Assembly (NCBI RefSeq): GCF_900090325.1
Contig: NZ_FMHW01000002.1
Span: 5,271,001-5,335,000 of the forward strand
Direction: 5' to 3'
From: Micromonospora pallida
GTDB lineage: Bacteria; Actinomycetota; Actinomycetes; Mycobacteriales; Micromonosporaceae
Length of the DNA stretch: 64,000 nucleotides
The notes under the pieces are model-generated. The model did no database searches, had not been told where the DNA came from, and saw only the letters and a program-made list of their open reading frames with translations. Position numbers and translations under genes: made by a program. This document shows, piece by piece, positions 38,926 to 47,453 of this stretch. The stretch's first letter is position 1; every line of letters starts with the position of its first letter.

Positions 38926-39129
38926 TCAGACCAGGCGGATGTTGGCGGCCTGAAGGCCCTTCTGGCCCTGCTCGACGTCGAACTCGACCCGCTGGTTCTC
39001 TTCCAGGCTGCGGAACCCGCTCGATGAGATGGCCGAGAAGTGGGCGAAGACGTCAGCGCCGCCACCATCCTGTGCGATGAAGCCGAAGCCCTTGTCCGCG
39101 TTGAACCACTTGACTGTGCCGAGTGCCAT
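38926..39129 (-). CDS. csp: Cold-shock protein, CspA family
   Basis: A 67-residue cold-shock domain protein with RNP1 KGFGFI and RNP2 VFAHF; it binds single-stranded RNA and DNA as an RNA chaperone. ATG at 39129 is preceded by AAAGGAG. The leader of about 120 bases contains a promoter and a strong hairpin followed by five Ts. The next gene upstream is a DEAD-box helicase, another usual cold-shock function. Confidence 0.95.
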   Translation of the reverse strand: MALGTVKWFNADKGFGFIAQDGGGADVFAHFSAISSSGFRSLEENQRVEFDVEQGQKGLQAANIRLV

Positions 39130-39210
39130 GTCTTCTCCTTTGAGTAGCGGATGGAGCCACGTACGGGCCCTCGGTTGCCGCCGCTGCTGGTCCGGAAGAA
39201 CCGGCAGGAC

Positions 39211-39247
39211 AAAAAGCGCCTGGCGGGTTAGATACCCACCAGGCGCT
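39211..39247 (-). terminator. Hairpin with T tract in the csp leader (terminator or attenuator)
   Basis: On the minus strand a 13-bp stem (AGCGCCTGGTGGG with CCCGCCAGGCGCT, one mismatch) with a 7-base loop is followed directly by TTTTT. It is a classical intrinsic terminator. It lies between the DEAD-box gene and csp, and also at the very start of a transcript from the promoter at 39251-39278, so it could control csp by attenuation. Confidence 0.75.
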
Positions 39248-39250
39248 GGC

Positions 39251-39278
39251 AAAGTATGCGACAAACCGAAGGTTGCAA
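39251..39278 (-). promoter_or_regulatory. Predicted csp promoter
   Basis: On the minus strand TTGCAA (39273-39278) and TACTTT (39251-39256) are separated by 16 bases, a reasonable sigma-70-type promoter. The predicted start falls at the hairpin at 39211-39247. Confidence 0.5.
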
Positions 39279-39321
39279 CCCGGTGAGGCTAGCACGGGCG
39301 CGCCGCGCGGTGTCTTCGCTG

Positions 39322-40749
39322 TCAGCGCTGACCGCGCCGGCTACCAACCCGCGCGCCGGAAGAGAACGCCGCCGCGCCCCGTGTCGCTGACGTGGTTTCC
39401 GCGGCGCTCGCCCGACGACTTTCGGAGCCTCCCCCGCGCGTTGCGCTGGCGGTCGATCCGCCCGTCGCTGTGCGCGGATCCGGGCGCCGCGTGGCGCTGT
39501 GGCCTCGTCCGTGATGTGGCGCCGTCGTCGCTACGGGAGGCGTCACGAAGCGACGCTCACCCGGGGCGAGTTCGGTGAGCAGCGAGTCACCGGGGCCAAG
39601 CCGGGTGATCGTCGGGTTGATGCCGGCCTGGCGGGTGAGGTCGCGCACGTCGGTGACCTGATCGTCGGTCATCAGGGTGACGACGGTGCCGCTCGCTCCG
39701 GCACGCGCGGTCCGCCCCGAGCGGTGCAGGTATGCCTTGTGCTCGGCGGGCGGGTCGGCGTGGATCACGAGAGCTACGTCGTCGACGTGGATTCCGCGCG
39801 CCGCGATGTCGGTCGCGACGAGCGTGCGGGCGTCGCCGGCGGAGAACGCTGCCAGATTGCGGGTGCGGGCGTTCTGCGCCAGGTTGCCGTGCAGTTCCAC
39901 GGCGGGCACCCCCGAGGCGACCAGTTGACTGGTCAGCTTCTTGGCGCCCCGCTTGGTGCGGGTGAATACGAGCGTTCGCCCCGGGGCGGCCGTCAGGTCG
40001 ATCAGGACGGGGAGCCGGTCATCGTGACGCACCCGGAGCACGTGGTGGGTCATCGCGGCGACCGGGGACATCGCGGAGTCGACGCTGTGGGTGACTGGGT
40101 TGGAGAGGTACCGCCGCACGAGGACGTCGACGCCCGCGTCGAGCGTCGCCGAGAACAGCAGCCGCTGGGAGCGGGGCGGTGTCTTGTCGAGGAGTCGCCG
40201 TACGACCGGCAGGAAGCCCAGGTCGGCCATGTGGTCCGCCTCGTCGAGCACCGTGACCTCGACGGCGTCGAGGATCGCGTGGCCGTTCGAAACGTGGTCG
40301 GCGAGCCGGCCGGGACAGGCGATGAGGATATCGACCCCGGCACGCAGTGCACCGACCTGCGGCCGCGCGTTCACCCCACCGAAGATCGTCAGGGTCCGCA
40401 GCGACAGCGCGGTGGCCAGCGGTGCGATCGTCGCTTCGATCTGGGTCGCCAGCTCGCGAGTGGGCGCCAGAATGAGCGAGCGCGGGCGGCCGGGCAGCCG
40501 CAGAGACGTGGCGGCCGAGAGCCGGGCGAGGACCGGGAGAGCGAAGGCGTATGTCTTGCCCGATCCCGTCCTGCCACGACCCAGCACGTCGCGTCCGGCG
40601 AGTGAATCCGGGAGCGTCGCGGCCTGGATCGGGAATGGCGTGCTGATGCCCGCCTGCTCGAGCGCGGCGACCAGGTGGCCGGGCACGCCAAGGTCGGCGA
40701 AGGAGGTGGGTGTGACAAGGGGTGTCTTGCTGGGGCGGCGTGCCACCAT
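39322..40749 (-). CDS. DEAD-box ATP-dependent RNA helicase
   Basis: A 475-residue DEAD-box protein: Q-motif region TPFPIQAATLP, Walker A GRTGSGKT, PTRELATQ, DEAD in VLDEADHMADLGF, SAT in LLFSATL and the C-terminal motifs DIAARGIHVDDVALVIH and HRSGRTARAG. A low-complexity Arg/Thr/Ser-rich tail follows and may bind RNA. ATG 40749 follows GGAG with 6-base spacing; the longer frame from 40809 lacks this. It probably unwinds structured RNA at low temperature. Together with csp it forms a cold-response pair. Confidence 0.92.
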   Translation of the reverse strand: MVARRPSKTPLVTPTSFADLGVPGHLVAALEQAGISTPFPIQAATLPDSLAGRDVLGRGRTGSGKTYAFALPVLARLSAATSLRLPGRPRSLILAPTRELATQIEATIAPLATALSLRTLTIFGGVNARPQVGALRAGVDILIACPGRLADHVSNGHAILDAVEVTVLDEADHMADLGFLPVVRRLLDKTPPRSQRLLFSATLDAGVDVLVRRYLSNPVTHSVDSAMSPVAAMTHHVLRVRHDDRLPVLIDLTAAPGRTLVFTRTKRGAKKLTSQLVASGVPAVELHGNLAQNARTRNLAAFSAGDARTLVATDIAARGIHVDDVALVIHADPPAEHKAYLHRSGRTARAGASGTVVTLMTDDQVTDVRDLTRQAGINPTITRLGPGDSLLTELAPGERRFVTPPVATTAPHHGRGHSATRRPDPRTATGGSTASATRGGGSESRRASAAETTSATRGAAAFSSGARVGSRRGQR

Positions 40750-41589
40750 GGGAGTCTCCGAACGTGAAAGGGGTCGCCCTGCACGGCGCTGACCGATCGG
40801 TCGCGGCACGTGGTGGTCGACATCAGAGGCAGGCCGTGGTCCGAAAACCGGCGGACTGGTTGATCAATCTACCCGCACCCCGGCCCAGGCCGTACACGAT
40901 GGCTTTCTGGGTTAGGGTTCGACGGGCCGAGCGAAACGGATCCAACGCCCCCGGCGAGCGGCCGGATCCGCCCCGCTCATTTTCCGCACCCGGCTTGCAT
41001 GTGCGAGCGGGTGGCTCGCGCGTTGGCGCGCAAACTTGGAGCAGCTCTTGACTGATGTAACCGCGCATGACTCGAATTTGTTCCGTGAAGCACCGGGAGC
41101 AACTGCGGCTTTCGACCACATCCCTGCCGTCGACGTAAGTTCGGCTGCGATGACCCGCCTGCGCACCCCGTTCCGTGTCGAGGTAACGCCGACCGGAAGC
41201 CGACGACTCGTTCGGCATCACGACGCATCGGAGCCCAGTCGGTAAGGGCTACCACCCGTATCGGTTCAACGCGTCGCAGGTACCGACGTCCTGTGCAGGT
41301 GGATCAGCACGTCTCCACGACTGGACCACCAGGTCGGGCGGTGGCGGTAGACCGCCGCTCGGCCTTGCCCACGCACGTTGTCGCGTCGGCCATCCCGATC
41401 AACGTGTCCCCGTCGAGGGTGTTGCCGCGACCCGCGACCGCCGCACCCATCGTGTGACCCGGTCGGGGTGGCCGCCCCAGTGCAACAGCGCACGGTGTAG
41501 GCGCCGCCCGTCTCGGCGCCGGTGATGGAACGGGTCTTCCCAAGATCATTATGGTTCGTCTTTCCGCAAGCATGCTATACGGTCAGCAG
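40750..41589. other. Leader of the DEAD-box gene and non-coding DNA
   Basis: No convincing gene. The right part of the DEAD-box gene leader lies here; an inverted repeat CGGATCC/GGATCCG spaced by about 20 bases occurs near 40937-40970. Short open frames on both strands (for example 41036-41245 plus, 41304-41573 minus) lack domains and ribosome binding sites. Confidence 0.4.
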
Positions 41590-41808
41590 GTGAGAATCGA
41601 GCGTCACTGGTGGAACGGGGACCGGAGTCTGCGGGGGCGTCGCGACGTCTACATCCGCACCGATGGCCAGCGATGGGAGGTAGAGGCACAGACCGGCGGC
41701 ATCGCAGGTCGGTCGAAGCTCCACCCCTGTCCGGGTCGGGCGTCGGCAGAGATCCTCGCCGACGCATGGCGGGGTGGGCGTCCGGAGTGGCGGGAAGTGG
41801 TGGCCTGA
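41590..41808 (+). CDS. Small conserved actinobacterial protein, unknown function
   Basis: A 72-residue protein with a basic start and the segment GRRDVYIRTDGQRWEVEAQT, seen in small actinobacterial proteins of unknown role. GTG 41590 was chosen because TATACG (41576-41581), a good -10 box, ends 8 bases before it, which suggests a leaderless mRNA. ATG 41572 would place the start before the -10 box. Confidence 0.5.
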   Translation: MRIERHWWNGDRSLRGRRDVYIRTDGQRWEVEAQTGGIAGRSKLHPCPGRASAEILADAWRGGRPEWREVVA

Positions 41809-41817
41809 CAGCGGACG

Positions 41818-42120
41818 TCAGGAGCACTCCTGGCAGACGTCCCGGCCGTCGGCCCGCGCGGCGAGCTGGCTGCGGTGGTGCACCAGGTAGCAGCGCGCGC
41901 ATCGAAACTCGTCCGGCTGCATTGGCACGACCGCCACGGTCAGTTCCTCGCCGGACAGGTCCGCGCCGGGCAGCTCGAAGTTCTCGGCGGCCTCGGCCTC
42001 GTCGAGGTCGACTCTCGCTGACTGCGGCGCCGCGCCGCGCGCCTTGAGTTCCTCCAGGCTGTCGTCTTCAACGTCAACGGCCGGTCGGCGCGGTGCGTCG
42101 TAATCGATGGGCTTGCTCAT
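41818..42120 (-). CDS. DUF4193 family protein
   Basis: A 100-residue acidic protein with the DUF4193 pattern: MSKPIDYDAPR at the start, DEAEAAENFELPGADLSGEE in the middle and a C-terminal zinc ribbon (CARCYLVHHRSQLA, VCQEC). The family is nearly universal in actinobacteria, but its function is unknown. It is convergent with the small gene 41590-41808. Confidence 0.88.
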   Translation of the reverse strand: MSKPIDYDAPRRPAVDVEDDSLEELKARGAAPQSARVDLDEAEAAENFELPGADLSGEELTVAVVPMQPDEFRCARCYLVHHRSQLAARADGRDVCQECS

Positions 42121-42261
42121 CGTGATGGCCTCTCCGGCTTTGGTTCACGGGTGTCACGTCGGTAGCCCGCGGCCCATGTCGTGGCGCTCAAGCGAGCGGT
42201 GGAAGGGTAGCGCTCGCCCTTGGATGCGAGGGGCGCCATAGGCAGTGATCATCCGTGACCG

Positions 42262-42486
42262 CGACGCGAAGTGCGCGCCCGCGTTCTTGCCTCTGAAGGC
42301 ATCGACATCCTGCGCACCCCGCCGCAAGCGCCGAGGCCAACGCGTACGCGGAGAGACGGGTGCGCACGGTACGGCACGAGTGCCTCGACGGATCACCCCC
42401 GGCACTTGCTGACGACCCTGGCCGAATACGTCACGCATTACAACGAGCACCGACCGCATCAGGCCCGATATCAAAGCATCCGCGGA
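42262..42486 (+). pseudogene. Relic of an rve-type (integrase core) transposase
   Basis: Fragments in three frames read in order: GIDILRTPPQAP, MRTVRHECLD and RHLLTTLAEYVTHYNEHRPH. Joined, they match the end of the integrase-core domain of IS3/IS481-like transposases. Several frameshifts and loss of the N-terminal part show long decay. Confidence 0.8.
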
Positions 42487-42714
42487 TCAGCCGCTTCGGC
42501 GGTTGCCCCACTGGCGCGGGCTCTGGACCGAGCCCCGGCCGTCGAGGCGCTGACCCTTTCCATGGTGTTGAGGCGAGGCGACCTTGCCCTTCCCGCGTCG
42601 GGCAGCCCGATTTTCGTAAACGGCAGGCTCGTCGGTCTCGGTCTCGGTCTCGGCCGTGGTTGGCGTGGCGGCATCCTCGGCGTGGGCGTCCTGAACGGGC
42701 TCAGGCTCCGACAT
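42487..42714 (-). CDS. Small conserved basic-tailed protein, unknown function
   Basis: A 75-residue protein with an acidic N-terminal half and a conserved basic C-terminus (YENRAARRGKGK, QWGNRRSG), a pattern found in small proteins of Micromonosporaceae and Streptomyces. ATG 42714 follows AGGGAG at good spacing. The tail suggests nucleic-acid or ribosome association, which is not shown. Confidence 0.65.
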   Translation of the reverse strand: MSEPEPVQDAHAEDAATPTTAETETETDEPAVYENRAARRGKGKVASPQHHGKGQRLDGRGSVQSPRQWGNRRSG

Positions 42715-43230
42715 CGGTATCTCCCTGGATTCGTGGGGCTTCCTGCGGACCATCGCCAGCCGGCGGACGCAGACTGCTCCGGAAGCTCGGCGAACTGCGT
42801 GACGCCGGGATCTTAGTACTGCGCCTCAGGCCGACGCGCGCCAGATCTAACGCGGAACCCCGGCAATGGCTCCGGCATGCGGCCGGGCCGCCGTGATGTC
42901 GGGTGGTGGCTGCCGGGCATCCGGCAGCCAACATTCGACAGGCGGCACGGACAGCTTCAGGGGGAAGCGGTTCGGGCTCGCCGCGCCCCTACATCACCTC
43001 GCGTCCGTCGCGGTGAGCGTGAACGGCACCGCGGCGCCCAGACAGAGCTCGTCATACCGGGCCGGGCGACCAAGGAGTCCCCGGCTGGGGACAATCAAAA
43101 AGGTAACGGGGTGATCGATGTGGGAGTTCCCCGCCTGTAAACCTCCAACCAGCGAGCACAGAAAAACGCCGCTGCGACCAGCAGCCAAGAGAAGAAAAAA
43201 GAAAGCCGCAGGTTAACTACCTGCGACTGA
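42715..43230. other. No gene recognised
   Basis: No credible coding region on either strand. The right end (43150-43230) is A-rich compared with its surroundings and contains the inverted repeat CGCAGGT/ACCTGCG (43207-43225), which could be an arm-type recombinase site beside the third tRNA repeat. Confidence 0.4.
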
Positions 43231-43388
43231 ATATTGAGAACCGTCTTAGGAAACCGATGCTCTATCCCCTGAGCTACGAGGGCGCGAGTGCCCAGTCTAG
43301 CGACCTGCGCGTTCACCCGGGGTGGCAGAGAGTGGCCCACGTTCGCCCACGTCAGCAGGACCCCTGTTCGCCCAGCCCAGGACCAAAT
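43231..43388. repeat. tRNA 5'-half repeat, copy 3 (attachment-like junction)
   Basis: Contains the 67-base core (43246-43312) identical to the tRNA-Arg 5' half and upstream flank; the 3' half of the tRNA is missing. The right flank is nearly identical to copy 2 to about 43388, and weaker similarity to the flank of the intact tRNA extends to about 43500. It probably marks the right end of the accessory region, where chromosomal sequence resumes. Confidence 0.8.
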
Positions 43389-43706
43389 CCGGAACACACG
43401 AACCCCGGTTGCGACCGGCGGTGCGCCACGGTGAACCGCGCTGGCACCGGTTGACCCGGGTTGGCATCCGCCGGAGAGCACACACCGCGCACACCACGCA
43501 AGATCATGTATGTCGTCCGCTCCACCGGCCCGGGCGCCGTTCTGTGGGCGTAGACCGCGGACTGCCCGAGCGACAGCCCTGGCGCCGGCGGCCTGAGCAG
43601 CGGCGGACCTCGTCCGCGTCCCGGGCACGACCCGAAAACCCACCGCTTCCCATTGCTCGACAAGTTTAAGATCATCACATCTTTCCGCACGTCGCTTGGA
43701 GGCTTC

Positions 43707-45251
43707 ATGTCGATTCGGCACAGAGGCTCGGCGCGCCAGGTGGCCATGACGGCCGGCGCTCTCCTACTGGCCACGGGCAGCTTGGTGGCCGCGACCGGGC
43801 AACCAGCGGCGGCCGTGGTCGACTACGTCACCCCAACCAGCGTGACGTGGACCGACGTCCGGCAGCCGTCCAGTTCCTTCTCCCCCTCGGAGGGCACCGT
43901 CCCTGTGGGCACGTGGGAAGCCGACGGGGACAAGCACACTGCCCGGGCATACTTCACTTTCGACCTGACGCCCTACCGGGGGCAGCGAATCGTCTCGGCC
44001 CGCGCCATCACCGGGGAGACGGCGGTCAACGACTGCGACAAGCCCCGTGAGATCGAGCTGTGGCGGACCGACCCGGCCGTAAGCGCCCCGACCTGGAACA
44101 CTGCTCCGGCAGTACGGGAGAAGGTGGCAGACGTCGCCTATCCCAACCTGCCCTGTGGCAGCAGCTTCATCGGCGTGATGATCAGCGAAGCGGTCCGCCA
44201 AGCGGTGGCTGATGGGCAGGACCAGCTCACCCTGATGGCCCGCATCGCCGGCGACCACGAGGAGAACAAGCACTACGGCCGCTGGATCAAGAACGTCGGC
44301 ATCTCGCTGGACCACAACACGCCACCGAACGTTCCGGACCAGCTCACCGTCGATGGCGCGACGTGCGATACGTCGCTGACCATCCGTAACACCGGGCCGA
44401 CACTCCGGGCCAATGTCTCCGACCCGGACGTCAACGAGACCGGAGGCGGCGACGCTGTGGCGGCGACCTTCGCTTTATGGCCGATCGACCGGCCGGCTGA
44501 GCGAACGGAGGCGACCCTCGACGGTCAATCCAGCCCGGCCCAGTACGTCTACCGACTCCCGCGGGGCGGGCTCACCCACGGCAACACCTACGCCTTCTCG
44601 GTACGGGCGTCTGACCAGTACGACAGCTCAAACTGGTCGCCGGAGTGCCGATTCACCATCGACACGGTGGCCCCGGCCGCCCCGACCGTCTCCTCCATCG
44701 ACTACCCGGCCGGCTGGGACGGTCCGGCCACTGGTGGACCCGGCATCCCGGGCAGCTTCACTTTCACCTCCGACTCCGACTCCGACGACCTGGCGGGCTT
44801 CAGCTACGGCGAAAGTGGCTTGAGCTCGCGGTTCGTCCCGGTCGACGCATCGGGCCGGTCGGCTACCGTCAGCTACGCGCCGGTACAGGACGGGCCGCGC
44901 ACGCTTTCCGTGTACAGCGTCGACCGGGCCGGGAACTTCTCCGAGGCAACCAGCTACCGGTTCTCCGTTCGCTACACCGCGCCGACGATCACCGACGCCG
45001 ACCCCGAGGCGCCAGCCGGTACGCCACGTCGGCTCACCTTCGCTCCGAACATGGAGAACGTCGTCGAGTACACCTACCGACTCAACGACGGCGAGGAGAC
45101 CACCGTCCCCGCCGGCGCGGACGGTACCGCACAGGTGACCATCACGCCGGAGATCTCCGACGCGTACTTCCTGTACGTCCGCAGCAGGACCGCGGACGGG
45201 CTGTCCTCGGGCGAGGCCTGGATCTTCCTCTGGGTGCCGGAAGCTGGTTGA
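43707..45251 (+). CDS. Secreted DNRLRE-like multidomain protein
   Basis: A 514-residue protein with signal peptide (MTAGALLLATGSLVAATGQPAAA). The first 180 residues form a DNRLRE-like beta domain (WEADGDKHTARAYFTFDL, APTWNTAPAV). Ig/fibronectin-like segments with FSVRASDQYDSSNWSPECRF and FTIDTVAPAAPTV follow. This layout resembles the middle of the two companions of the RHS toxin, but there is no toxin domain. ATG 43707 follows TTGGAGG. Role unknown; probably cell-surface or extracellular binding. Confidence 0.75.
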   Translation: MSIRHRGSARQVAMTAGALLLATGSLVAATGQPAAAVVDYVTPTSVTWTDVRQPSSSFSPSEGTVPVGTWEADGDKHTARAYFTFDLTPYRGQRIVSARAITGETAVNDCDKPREIELWRTDPAVSAPTWNTAPAVREKVADVAYPNLPCGSSFIGVMISEAVRQAVADGQDQLTLMARIAGDHEENKHYGRWIKNVGISLDHNTPPNVPDQLTVDGATCDTSLTIRNTGPTLRANVSDPDVNETGGGDAVAATFALWPIDRPAERTEATLDGQSSPAQYVYRLPRGGLTHGNTYAFSVRASDQYDSSNWSPECRFTIDTVAPAAPTVSSIDYPAGWDGPATGGPGIPGSFTFTSDSDSDDLAGFSYGESGLSSRFVPVDASGRSATVSYAPVQDGPRTLSVYSVDRAGNFSEATSYRFSVRYTAPTITDADPEAPAGTPRRLTFAPNMENVVEYTYRLNDGEETTVPAGADGTAQVTITPEISDAYFLYVRSRTADGLSSGEAWIFLWVPEAG

Positions 45252-45261
45252 CGACGATGAG

Positions 45262-45293
45262 GGGGCGCCGGGCGGTGGAGCCCGGCGCTCCCT
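45262..45293 (+). terminator. Predicted terminator hairpin
   Basis: A 13-bp near-perfect stem (GGGGGCGCCGGGC with GCCCGGCGCTCCC) and a 6-base loop, 10 bases after the preceding stop codon. There is no T tract, but such GC hairpins often act as terminators in actinomycetes. Confidence 0.5.
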
Positions 45294-45368
45294 CGACGGA
45301 CGCGGCGAACATCGGCGGCAAGGAGATCGTCCGCCCCGCGCGGATGCTCGCGCCGGTCGCCGACGGGG

Positions 45369-45932
45369 TCAACCGCACCACGCTGACCCGGCCGTAGTGC
45401 GCCACCAGCGGCGCGACGCCAGCGCGGCCAGCCCGGCACCGGCGGTGTTGAGCAGTACGTCGTCCACGGAGGACACCCGGTCCAGCCGCAGGACGTACTG
45501 CGCGGTCTCGACCAGGACCGAGCAGCCTGCCGCGAGCGCCAGGATCCGCGGTACCGACGCCAGCGCCGCGAACCGTAGCGGGGCGAAGACCCCTAGCGCC
45601 GCGAACACCAGCAGGTTGCCGACGACCTGAACGGTCACCGTCAGCGGCTCGCCGGCGACGACTGTGAGCAGATCCTTCAGCGGTACCAGGCTCACCCGAC
45701 CGGGGACGGCGCCGGCCTGGGCGCCCGGCAACATGATCATCCATACCCACGGCACCGTCCCGTAGACGATGCCGACCTCGGCCAGCGACATCCGCCACGC
45801 CGACGTGGTGCCGGTGGCACTCCGACGACGGGCCAGAGCCCACACCGCCAGCGCGGCCAACGGCAGTACGGCCACCGTGATGAGTGCCACGCCAGTGAAC
45901 GTGCCGACCCAGCCGTGCCACCCCTGGAGCAT
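45369..45932 (-). CDS. VanZ-like membrane protein
   Basis: A 187-residue protein with about five membrane segments and the VanZ-type pattern (VPLKDLLTVV, VGNLLVFAALGVFAPLRF, AAGCSVLVETAQYVLRLDRV, SSVDDVLLNTAGAGLAAL). VanZ relatives give low-level teicoplanin resistance or act in the cell envelope. It is isolated from other resistance genes, so a role in glycopeptide resistance is not supported. Confidence 0.8.
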   Translation of the reverse strand: MLQGWHGWVGTFTGVALITVAVLPLAALAVWALARRRSATGTTSAWRMSLAEVGIVYGTVPWVWMIMLPGAQAGAVPGRVSLVPLKDLLTVVAGEPLTVTVQVVGNLLVFAALGVFAPLRFAALASVPRILALAAGCSVLVETAQYVLRLDRVSSVDDVLLNTAGAGLAALASRRWWRTTAGSAWCG

Positions 45933-46048
45933 GTCACCTCCGCTTCCGCCCGACCGCGAAATCCACCCGGGCCGCCCTTGCCAGGCGGCTGGCCCAGCCA
46001 GGGCTACGGCTACTGCTCTGCCGACGCCCTCATCGGCGTGGCCACGTA

Positions 46049-47335
46049 TCAGCCGCCGCCCGGTGGGTCGACTGGCTGGCCGGTGATGGCCTGCTTCTCC
46101 CGCCGGAGGATCTCCTGTATCGGCACGTCGTCATAGTTGCTGAGGACGACGCCGACCCAACCGGTGTCCGGGTAGATGTTCCAGTTGGCGACGCTGCCGC
46201 CGTTGGCCCCGCCGCGCCCGAACACCCACTGGCGTCCGTTGAGGAGGTGGAGCGGACCCGAGTACGCCTTGTACGACGTGGGCGTGCGGCCGGGGAGCTT
46301 GGCCCCGGTCAACAGCTCGACGAAGGGCCGGTCCAGCACCGTGCCGTCGCGCAGCGCGTGCGCGAACCGGACCAGGTCCGGCGCGGTGGCGAACCCGTCG
46401 CCCGAGGCGTAACCGATGAAGGCGCGGCCCGGATTCCTGCCTGGCATCTGCGGACTCGGGCTGCCCTTGTCCAGGTTGCGGACGGCGTCCACCCGGCTGC
46501 CGTCGGCCTGCCGCATGTACGAGTGCGCGATGTGCTCGTCGGTGAGCCACTGCGGCCTGGTGTAGAACGCCGAACCGGTCATGCCGCAGCGGCCGAAGAC
46601 GTGCTCGTGCACGTAGTCCCAGTACGTCATGCCGGTCACGGCCTCGACGATCTGCGCCGCGATGGCCAGGCCGGCGCCGCCGCCGGCAAGGTGGGCCTGG
46701 TCGCCCGAACCGGGGGGAACCACCAGCGTCGCCTGCCGGGTCCACCGTTCGTAGTACGTGTGCACCTCCTCCTTGCTGGTGAAGACGTGTTGCCAGTCCG
46801 GCATCGGGGCGTCCAGCCCGGCGGTGACGGTGAGCAGGTGGTGGATGGTCACCTGCTCGGCGATCTCCGTGGCGAAGCCCGTCAGGTGGGTGCCCACCTT
46901 GTCCGACAGGCTCACCTTGCCCTGCTGCGCCAACTGCAGGACGGCCACCGCCAGGAACGGCTGGCTCGCCGAGGCGAGGTTGACCGCGACGCCCTCGTGG
47001 TTGCGGATCCCCTTCTCCTTGTCGGCCATGCCGTAGCTGCGCGACAACACGGTCCGACCCCGGTGTGACAGCAGCACCACGCCGGAGAACTTGTCCTCGG
47101 CGGCCAGCTTTGCCACGTACCGGTCGTAGGCACCGCCGGGCCGGGTCTCCGGCGGGATCCGGTGGTGCCCGGACGGCTCGGGTGCGAAGAGTGCGTCGGA
47201 GCCGGTCGGGGCCGGGGCAGCGTGGCCGGGCTCGGCACCCAGCAGCGGCGCGCCGGCCACCACGCTGGCGGCCGTCAACCCGCCCCATCTGACCAGCCGC
47301 CGCCGGTCGATACCACGTACCGAATCCGAATTCAT
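46049..47335 (-). CDS. Exported serine-hydrolase (class C beta-lactamase) fold protein lacking catalytic residues
   Basis: A 428-residue protein with a Tat-type signal (DRRRLVRWGG). The fold is that of beta-lactamase/PBP-like hydrolases (FSGVVLLSHRGRTVLSRSYG, VTIHHLLTVTAGLDA, WDYVHEHVFGRCGMT, IYPDTGWVGVVLSNYDD). Where the SxxK motif belongs the sequence is S122-A-S-Q125, so the catalytic Lys is Gln. The Tyr-X-Asn motif is replaced by GGG, and the third motif reads GRGGANGG. It is therefore probably a binding protein or sensor partner. ATG 47335 follows AAAGGA. It is divergent from a two-component system. Confidence 0.8.
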   Translation of the reverse strand: MNSDSVRGIDRRRLVRWGGLTAASVVAGAPLLGAEPGHAAPAPTGSDALFAPEPSGHHRIPPETRPGGAYDRYVAKLAAEDKFSGVVLLSHRGRTVLSRSYGMADKEKGIRNHEGVAVNLASASQPFLAVAVLQLAQQGKVSLSDKVGTHLTGFATEIAEQVTIHHLLTVTAGLDAPMPDWQHVFTSKEEVHTYYERWTRQATLVVPPGSGDQAHLAGGGAGLAIAAQIVEAVTGMTYWDYVHEHVFGRCGMTGSAFYTRPQWLTDEHIAHSYMRQADGSRVDAVRNLDKGSPSPQMPGRNPGRAFIGYASGDGFATAPDLVRFAHALRDGTVLDRPFVELLTGAKLPGRTPTSYKAYSGPLHLLNGRQWVFGRGGANGGSVANWNIYPDTGWVGVVLSNYDDVPIQEILRREKQAITGQPVDPPGGG

Positions 47336-47453
47336 GATCACGGTCCTTTTCCGATCGGCAAACGGACCGTTGCAGGTCTACCAGCGACCGCCTTTCGGTA
47401 ACCGATTGCCGACCCATACGTCACCCATATGCGGTGCTGGGGATACTGGCCGG

